The notes beneath the pieces were generated by a model. That model had not been told where the DNA came from. It saw nothing but the letters and a program-made list of their open reading frames with translations, and made no database searches. The translations under genes and the position numbers were made by a program. Below, piece by piece: positions 56,397-64,000 of a DNA stretch of 64,000 nt (its first letter is position 1; each line of letters begins with the position of its first letter). The DNA lies in the NCBI GenBank assembly GCA_029641185.1, contig JAPWGK010000023.1, positions 496,001 through 560,000 of the forward strand. Reading direction: 5' to 3'. This DNA is from Pseudofabraea citricarpa. Lineage: Eukaryota; Ascomycota; Leotiomycetes; Helotiales; Dermateaceae.

Positions 56397-57776
56397 GGTC
56401 AGCCTACAGAAGCAACGAACTTCTAGGTAGACAACCATTTTCATGTACATATTTTGGAAGAATCTGAAAATGATATACATCATTCTCTGTGAAATCGATC
56501 TTGGCCATTGCTCACGCATTAGCTGCCACGCAGGCACGCCGTGGAAATCATTGCTAACCACTTCATGATTACTAAAAATTTCGACTTCAAGTAGTAACTG
56601 TAAGCCTTCTAATAACCCTATATTTAGCAGTGATTGATGAACATCTTGAGAACATAGTAGCTTGGACGGCCGAGAAATCTTTCCATGACACGGATAAATG
56701 TTTACCTACTTATCTGTGGTCTTATGCACGTATCGTGTTTTGACATGATATAAGATAATTTATGACAAGAACAGCCAGGGCAACTTGTGATAGGTAGGCG
56801 GTCATCGTGTATCTTTGATAATAATGACTTGTCTATCTTTGGTGATTGTTCGGAGGTGGGGTGAACTACAGAAATAAGCTTTCTGCGCGCCTATCTCCAT
56901 TCTTTTACCCTTTCCGTCTGCGATCTGTTCCTGTCTGCTTCGTATCAATATCGCAGCCTTCGCCACATGAGCGGTATCACTCTGAGTCCGGTGCAGCAGG
57001 AGAGAAACAAGAGACTTGGCAGGATACAATTATTCCGATTCTATTCAAGCTGGTGGTAGTGTAGTAAAGAGCAAAGAGGCATAACTGTGCTTTGTACTTG
57101 CTCGGTTACGTCACGTGCCAGCTGGACTTGATACAATCCGAGAATCCCAAGCTTCATTTTGACTAGCTATGTTCTCAACCACTCAAAATGCATCCCGATC
57201 CCATTACTCTACCCTCACACAACGGCCTGGGTTTAGAAGGGCCCGAGTCGCTGTCAAAGGATTAGAATTCTGGATTGGGTAAGGATGGCCTTCGGCCCTG
57301 CGGTCTCCACTCACCCCGCTATCAGCTAAACCATAACAAGGCATAGAATCCTGACGCCGGATATGTTCCAGTCGTTTGATTCTTATCAGTTCCTTATCCA
57401 GCATCATGACCAGACCTATCGAAGCTCGAGTCAACAATAAATTCCTGGCCCTGGGCACCTGGCCGATACCGCCAGACAAAAGTTGAACTTATCGGTCGGA
57501 TTCAAGGCGTTTGGAGGGGCAGTGGACCTTACCCAGCCATTGACATCGAGATATTTCTACAGCTTCACAATCATCATCGTTTATCATCGTCCCGACCGCA
57601 TTGGTCTTGACCCGATTGATACACCAGATCCCGAGCTTCCCCTCCATATAACTCTTGACCTCCCCTCCATCATCCTAACTGCAAGCCATTCTTCTCTCTC
57701 ATCCCAAGTACTCTCTGCGACTCGCATGCCCTTCGATCCCCTCAATTCTATCTTCACACCAGAAGAACCCGCAATA
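56397..57776. promoter_or_regulatory. Intergenic region, promoter of the copper amine oxidase
   Basis: 1380 bp. Reading frames are open but show no family character; one open frame runs into the amine oxidase start. A CACGTG-like motif occurs near 57112 (TCACGTGCC). No RNA or repeat recognised. Confidence 0.5.
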
Positions 57777-60001
57777 ATGGCCCTCGACAGACTCAAGTCC
57801 GTTACCAGACACTTCACTGGAGCCAGTGACCCCCCTCACCCATTCGATCCTCTCTCCAGCGTAGAAATCGAGACGGCCGTTGCTATCATTCGCGCCGAGC
57901 ATGGCAAGCTTCACTACAATGCTGTCACTCTCCAGGAACCCCGAAAGGTGGAGATGCTGAAGTGGTTGGAGGACACCTCTAAGCCAAGACCTACAAGAGT
58001 GGCAGATGTGGTTGCTATTGCTCCAGGTGGAAAGGTGTTTGATGGCTTAGTTGACCTGAAGGCCGAAAAGATTATCAAGTGGGAGCGCATAGAAGGTGTT
58101 CAACCATTGGTCAGTCTCGCTTACTTTTTGTACCTGGAATTCTTGCTAACAACTGGTAGATCACTATGGAGGATTTAAACCAAGTTGAGGCCGTTGTTCG
58201 AAAAGACCCAAAAGTCATTGAGCAATGCGTTATTAGCGGTGTTCCAGCAACTGATATGCACAAAGTCTTCTGCGATCGTAAGTTTAGCATCTTGACAATA
58301 TTAGTAAATTTATACTAATAATCAACCAGCCTGGACCATTGGCTACGATCACAGATTTGGCAGCGATGTCAGACTCCAGCAAGCCATTATGTACTACAGA
58401 CCACACATTGACGACAGCCAATATTCTTTCCCTCTCGACTTCTGCCCTATCTTCGACGCAGACAAGCTTGCAATTATTCATATCGATATCCCAGAAGTTC
58501 GCCGACCACTTAGCAAGATGCCACCCAACAACTACCACCCAGCAGCAATTGAAGCCGAGGGTGGATACAGAACCGATATCAAGCCCATTAACATCACCCA
58601 GCCAGAGGGTGTCTCATTCAAGGTTGAGGGAAGAGTTATTGACTGGCAAAACTGGAAGGTTCATGTTGGTTTCAACTACAAGGAGGGTATTGTTTTGAAC
58701 AACATCACATATAACGACAAGGGAACTGAGCGCCCTATCTTCTACAGACTGTCTCTTGCTGAGATGGTTGTGCCATACGGAAACCCAGAGCATCCTCATC
58801 AGAGAAAACATGCTTTCGACCTTGGCGAGTATGGTGGAGGATATATGACCAACAGTCTCTCCCTAGGCTGTGACTGCAAAGGCGCGATTCATTACATGGA
58901 TGCTTCGTTTGTTAACCGTGCTGGAGAGTCTTCTACTATCAAAAACGCCATCTGCATTCACGAGGAAGATGCTGGTATCCTTTTCAAGCATACCGATTTC
59001 CGTGACGAGTCTGTTATCGTCACCCGTGGTCGCAAACTCATTATCTCTCACATTTTCACTGCCGCAAACTACGAGTACTGTGTGTACTGGATCTTCCACC
59101 AGGACGGTACCGTCCAGCTCGAGATCAAGCTCACTGGTATCCTAAACACATATGTCATGAACCCCGGCGAAGACACCCACGGATGGGGAACCGAAGTTTA
59201 CCCAGGTGTCAACGCTCACAACCATCAACATCTTTTCTGTCTGCGTATCGACCCTAACATTGATGGACCAAACAACACTGTTTTCCAAGTCGATGCCACC
59301 CAAGGAGCTGGTGAAGTTGGCAGCAAGGAGAACTTCTACGGAAATGCTTTCTATGCCGAGAAGACCAAGTACAAGACTGTTGGAGAAGCTATCAGTGATT
59401 ACGATGGTGTCACTAGCAGAACTTGGGATATGGCCAACGAGAACAAATTGAACCCTCACTCCCACAAGCCAGTCAGCTACAAGCTTGTCAGCAGAGAGTG
59501 CCCAAAACTCATGCCAAAGGAGAACTCCTTGGTTTGGAAGCGTGCCGGATTTGCTCGCCACGCTGTCCACGTCACTAAGTGTTCGTATTCCCTCTAAACC
59601 CCCATATTAGTAGCACAAACTAACTTTTCCTAGACGATGATGAGCAGATTCTCCCAGCCGGTCGTCACGTTCCTCAGACGTCAGGTGAGCCGTCCAAGGG
59701 TATCCCAGAATGGATCTCCGACTCGTCAGCTTCCATCGAGAACACCGACATCGTGCTCTGGCACACGTTCGGCATCACTCATTTCCCCGCCCCAGAAGAT
59801 TTCCCCATCATGCCCGCCGAGCCAATGACGCTCCTCCTGCGCCCGAGAAACTTCTTCACCAAGAACCCGGCCCTCGATGTTCCCCCCTCCTACTGCTCGG
59901 TCCCTTCGCAGGTCGCTTCCGGCAAGGGTGCGCTTGATGCGGCGGATAAGATGTCCAAGTTGGTCGTGACCGGTTCCGAGGGACAGTGCTGTGCGAAGTA
60001 A
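57777..60001 (+). CDS. Copper-containing primary amine oxidase
   Basis: Exons 57777-58109, 58160-58277, 58330-59580 and 59634-60001 join in frame to 689 residues. Start chosen at the ATG giving MALDRLKSVTRHF; a possible alternative ATG at 57726 adds 17 residues. The enzyme oxidises primary amines to aldehydes, releasing ammonia and hydrogen peroxide. The topaquinone precursor tyrosine is Tyr398 in the NYEY motif. Copper ligands are His449 and His451 (HNHQHLF) and His617 (GITHFPAPEDFP). The likely catalytic base is Asp314 in AFDLGEYG. All are present, so the protein looks active. No signal peptide, so intracellular (peroxisomal or cytosolic; no clear PTS1 at the SEGQCCAK end). Role would be use of amines as nitrogen or carbon source. 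Confidence 0.95.
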
Positions 60002-61028
60002 TAATGGAGGCTGGAAAAGCTTGGGATGAGCGTCACGATATATATGGATGATCAGGTTGTTGATTTTGGTGGGGAACTGTTAGGTGTTGGGAGTTTTCAT
60101 TATTTCTGCCGTCCACTTTTTATGTATATATCATCAGATCTTTTGGAACATCAGAATGAATTCTATGAACCTAGATCTTTTCTTCCTCTTCTGATCAAGT
60201 TAGGTTGGTGTTTTACTCGCTTGCCCCCTCTTGATCGGTACAACAGAAACCTCACATGCTTTCATTTCCCCTGCTCATCCTAATACTGTATCGTTCTCCA
60301 CCTAGCGTAGCAAAGCTCCCTCGACATCCTTCTATTTATTCACCTGCCCAGCATAAAAACCAACAACCTAAGTCTGCAATCTCACCCATCCTGATTAGTT
60401 TGTTCTAGCGCAATCATGGAGCTTCCATTTCGCTTACACACATCGAAAACTCTGTTAAGCCATAGGAGTAGTTGGTTCTGCCACTGATAGCTTGGACTTT
60501 TTGCCGGCTCTCTCTGACATCTGCTTCTTCTTTTTAGTGTGCTTCCTGTCTCTATTTCCGGGCTGAGAGTAGGCAATAGCGTGAGTTTTGGGTCAAATTT
60601 TCGGTTTTAAGGGATCCCGTTTCTTCCTTTGCATATTTACACATTTATAAGCGAGCAAATGTCAAGAGGGAACGTAGAATGCTGAACAACAGGTATCAAG
60701 GCAATGGTTTTGTTGTTTTTATAGCAAAGAACTAGCTACAGAGGCCGTGAGATCTTCTGTGGCTCGAGGATTCATCAAGCAGATAAACATAGCTATGCAA
60801 TCTCATATAACTTCTTCTCGGGAGTTAGATTCCTATCTAACAGTATATAAAGCAATATCTGCGAGTGAAATTACGAGCTCAGAACCGAGGTTTCTAGTTG
60901 GTGTAGTGGCCTTTCAATTTCGAAAGAGCCGTTGGGTGATTGATGGCAGAAGCAGTCTCGGAAGGGCTCAGTCGGATCGAAGACATGCACAGCCAATTAG
61001 AAAACGTATTGCATTTGAAAGGAGAGTG
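60002..61028. other. Convergent intergenic region
   Basis: 1027 bp between the amine oxidase stop and the stop of the minus-strand regulator. T-rich, with only short frames. No feature supported. Confidence 0.6.
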
Positions 61029-62782
61029 TCACCAACAGAACTCTCTCTCCCAGCACCCCAGCTCGCCCAGCTTCTTACAAGAGATGACGGCTTTCTTGCC
61101 CGAGTGGTCAACATCGGCTGTCTGGATAGCGACTCGCTCGCTCTCGGGTATGAAACCACTCTCGTCGATTCCCAGCTCCTCGATCTCCATTATCCACTCG
61201 ATGGCCTCTGCATAGAAAGCGGCGTTCTGAAACCCTTCACGGGCATTGCATGCCCTGAGAAGCTTGATGGTCTCACGACGGATGACAGGCTCTCGGCACC
61301 ATTTCCCCACGAGTCGCAATGGATTAATAACCCCGAGATCGAGAGTGAAGGGTATTTGTGGCAGGCGAGGGACTATTTGCTTGATCAAGGCGATGATGGA
61401 TCGATATTCCGGTAAAAAGACGTCGAATGCTGTCTCGGTGTGGAATTGTGCGGAGAGGAGCTCAACGTTAGTAGTCTGCGCATGGATTTTCAGGAGGCTT
61501 GCTGCTGTCCACTCCTTTGATGTCTCAAGCACCGAGGCATAGTAAGGGTCAAAGGCTGACATCCATTGTGAGATATCCTTGGCGTATCTTGCACATTCAG
61601 TGCTGATATGTGCTTGTTGTGGGAAGGGTTTGGGAATGTATTCAGCATGGTAATCGTGGTAGTCTATTGACGGTATATTTAAAGTCTGCTCTTTGTCGAC
61701 TTCATTCTCCTCGGGGTTCGGTGTTGAAATTGAGGTCGTCTTCCATCCTGCCATGACTATAAAATGAGAACATCTTCTCTGAACCAGCACCCAATAAAGA
61801 CGTGCCTCTTCGAGGGAAGAGAACATAGTCGGCATATTCTGTATAGTCACTGCACCCTCGTCTTTCAATAACTCATGGGTATCATCGGCTCGAGGATCAA
61901 CATAATTGATGACTTGTAGATCAAGTCTCGCAAAAGCCTGAACAAGATCATCCTCGACAACATTCGGGAGAGGCGAGACAATCCCTTCTAATTCCTTCCT
62001 ACCCTTCTTCCTCTTTCTCATCTTCCAGTCTTCCAAAATCTTTAACCCGCCCAAAGCTTGTGTCATGGCGAGGAAGTGGTTCCCTTGTATCGATTCAAAA
62101 CAGATCACCAAAAGGCAACCGATAAGGGCTTTTCTCAGTTGTGTCTCACAATTCATGAGCGTCTTCCGCATACTTCGCAATGCTCTGCCGTATTGCTGTA
62201 AAGCGTACTCGTACTCGTTTTTGCTTACGTCACATGGCGCCCCTGTTCTCTTATATAGAGAGAGTGCTCCAATGGCGACAGCAGCTTCTCGAACAAAGAC
62301 TTCATCCTCACAAGCCTGTAGAATAGTTCTGTCCCAGAGCGAAGACGAGAACAGACCTGGGAGAGAAACAACCGTCTCATCACGGAAGACTTTGAAATAC
62401 CGATGCTCTTGGGCGTCTCTGAATATCCATGAAGGTAGAGGCTGAAGCATTCTGGCTTGGGGGTTAATACAGACCTTGTTGCTGTAATGAGGTTGTATTG
62501 CTTTGACGGTAGATGGACCAGCCGCCTCTTTGACTGATTCATAACCGTCGCATGCACCCCAGAACTTCAGGCACCTCTTACATGCTGGCTTTGCCTCGTC
62601 GCATTTTACTCTCCGAGTTCTGTACACCTAATCAGTAAAATGGAAACTGACAAAAGCCGAATAAATACAGACTTGCAAGTTATACAACCGGTCTTAACTC
62701 TCACTTTCCGCTGCACAGGAGTCAAAGACGACGAGGATGAGGTTGGTGGCGTCTCGGATGGCTTCGGCCTGCATGGTGACAT
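61029..62782 (-). CDS. Zn2Cys6 transcription factor with a split zinc cluster
   Basis: Minus-strand exons 62673-62782 and 61029-62619 give 566 residues, starting MSPCRPKPSETPP. The zinc cluster is CX2CX6CX6CX2CX6C (Cys33, 36, 43, 50, 53, 60; GCITCKTRRVKCDE...CKRCLKFWGACDGY). The 53-bp intron with donor GTCTGT interrupts codon 37 inside the cluster; choosing the second AG (at 62620) gives the right spacing. The rest (from about residue 90) resembles the fungal-specific regulatory region seen in many such factors, including the segment ESIQGNHFLAMTQALGGLKIL. It is likely a nuclear regulator. The nearest gene that it could plausibly control is the amine oxidase, which it faces tail to tail. Target unknown. 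Confidence 0.87.
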
Positions 62783-63723
62783 TGTGATAGGTTATGGATC
62801 AGCTCCCGTGAAACAGACACCAATCATTTCCCCCCAGGAGATCCAGTACGCTGGGTTTGCAGGATTATAAGTTTGGTTTGCAGGAGTCCATGAGGAATCG
62901 AGGATGTTCAGCTCCGCTTTTTAGGCCAGGAGAGTTGCTGATCTCCTTCAATATGCACGTGAGACGCTGCGCCGCTCACGCTGGCCCCTCGCGCCCCTGT
63001 TGCATCTTGATGGCCAAGAACCAATGATATCAGTTGTTTCGTATGGTCTTACAAATCATCAGTCTCGGCTCACTAGGTTTCAATGTCAGACTCGGTATAT
63101 AATTGCAAGTGATCTTCAGATATCAGACACGTCTGACATGTAAAGACTACTTCAACCGACGTCGGGATATCTTGGTTTTCATTTGGCGACCACAGCAGCC
63201 AAGCTGGCTGGGCTTACGGACGGCAGTGTCTCGGGAACGGCTAAGCTAAGTTGAACTCCATAATGGCCTTGAACTCTTACGATGAACGGTACCCAAGAGT
63301 ATGAGAGGTAGATGTATAGAAAATAAAATCCAAATTTGCTAATACATTTCATTGGAGATACCTTGCCTTTAGATGCCTATGGTACTCATGATATATTTCG
63401 TGGTCATGAATATGGAGCTACGTCAGAACCCTTCCTGGCAGTTGTGTAACTTACCCACAAGTCGATTTTCTACCAATCATTCCCGTATGTTTGGAGCAGT
63501 CGAGCTCAAAATCCAATACTCGGCTTCGGTCGTGGGTTGAGAGGTAGCCATGAAGCAGGGCTTCGCGTAAGATGACTTGTTATCCAAGCATGATATCTTG
63601 CTCTATTGTTAATGGTTCGTCGTAAGCAGCCACTTGCAAGCCATGATCCGCCTGTCCTGGTGTCTTGGGATAAGTCGAGCGGTCAACTGTTGGCCACGTT
63701 GTGCGGCATTCTTCCGTTTTGTT
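62783..63723. promoter_or_regulatory. Intergenic region, promoter of the Zn2Cys6 regulator
   Basis: 941 bp between the regulator start and the TFB2 stop, both minus strand. No repeat or RNA that I can support. Confidence 0.5.
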
Positions 63724-64000
63724 CTATTTCACCTTTCGACTTTTGATGTAATCTCTGACTTGTTCAATCCTTGTCACAAAGAACATCCTCTTGGCATCGC
63801 TCTTCCATACCAGAACACCGATTTCATCGGCGTACCTTACGCATCCTTCGTACTCTTTCTGACCACCATCAAAATCCCTAAAAAGAAATCCTGGTGTTGC
63901 TTTCATGCGTTCATTCTCAATCTGCCAAAGTCGGATCTGATCGACGACAGTAGGAGGAAGCACCGGACCACCACCAGCTGCAGTGGAGTGTTTCAATAAC
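63724..64000 (-). CDS. TFB2: TFIIH subunit TFB2 (p52), C-terminal part, cut by window edge
   Basis: The minus-strand frame is open from the window edge (64000) to a stop at 63724. Residues include PTVVDQIRLWQIENERMK, GFLFRDF, YADEIGVLVW and KRMFFVTRIEQVRDYI, which match the C-terminal p5-binding region of TFB2/p52 (human GTF2H4), where the VVDQIRLW stretch is conserved. TFB2 is a core TFIIH subunit that anchors and stimulates the XPB/Ssl2 helicase in transcription initiation and nucleotide-excision repair. Only about 91 codons are in the window; the N-terminal majority and any introns lie outside, so start and length cannot be given. Confidence 0.9.
   Translation of the reverse strand, partial: LLKHSTAAGGGPVLPPTVVDQIRLWQIENERMKATPGFLFRDFDGGQKEYEGCVRYADEIGVLVWKSDAKRMFFVTRIEQVRDYIKSRKVK

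Noticed and set aside
62613..62680. First AG (ending 62628) as the usual acceptor for the zinc-cluster intron of the regulator
   Set aside because: With the first donor it shifts frame and stops; with the second donor it gives CX10C. Only the 62620 acceptor with the 62672 donor restores CX6C.

Overview
The window looks like nuclear DNA of a filamentous ascomycete (Pezizomycotina). Genes carry short introns of about 45-155 bp with GTRNGT-type donors, CTAAC/CTGAC branch sites and AG acceptors. Families typical of these fungi are present: Zn2Cys6 regulators, a hydrophobin, a YAT-type amino acid permease and a secreted X325 copper-family protein. The style suggests Leotiomycetes, but I cannot prove the class from the sequence. 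No rRNA, complete tRNA, transposon or CRISPR was found. I resolved 21 protein genes (one running off the right edge), most with exon joins that keep the reading frame and restore family motifs.

Layout. 1-6117: gene-free, microsatellite-rich DNA leading into a large disordered protein gene (6118-10131). 10965-24274 is a housekeeping block: glucosidase II beta (ER quality control), a Kv-beta-type aldo-keto reductase (minus), RTF2 (replication forks/splicing) and the TOR kinase (2445 aa, all domains intact). 25465-33800 is a minus-strand run: Zn2Cys6 regulator, TMEM135-like membrane protein, leucine-rich-repeat protein. 35353-40388: a coiled-coil protein and a SmgGDS/RAP1GDS1-type armadillo protein.

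41042-62782 is more accessory: a class I-like hydrophobin, an unrecognised small secreted protein, an amino acid permease, a D-2-hydroxyacid dehydrogenase, a purine phosphoribosyltransferase, a lactonase-like metallo-beta-lactamase, an X325 copper-family secreted protein, a secreted GDSL/SGNH esterase, a copper amine oxidase and a second Zn2Cys6 regulator. The right edge holds the C-terminus of TFIIH subunit TFB2 (minus).

There is no clear biosynthetic cluster. The most suggestive groupings are the secreted/nutrient genes at 41-62 kb (surface proteins, esterase, amine and amino acid use), with two copper-linked genes (X325 and amine oxidase) and a Zn2Cys6 regulator within 10 kb. The observations most worth checking are splice alternatives that would rebuild or break the zinc cluster of the 61-62.8 kb regulator, an orphan secreted protein at 43.1 kb, a cluster of AGTAC palindromes upstream of the permease, and structured DNA in the TOR 3' region.
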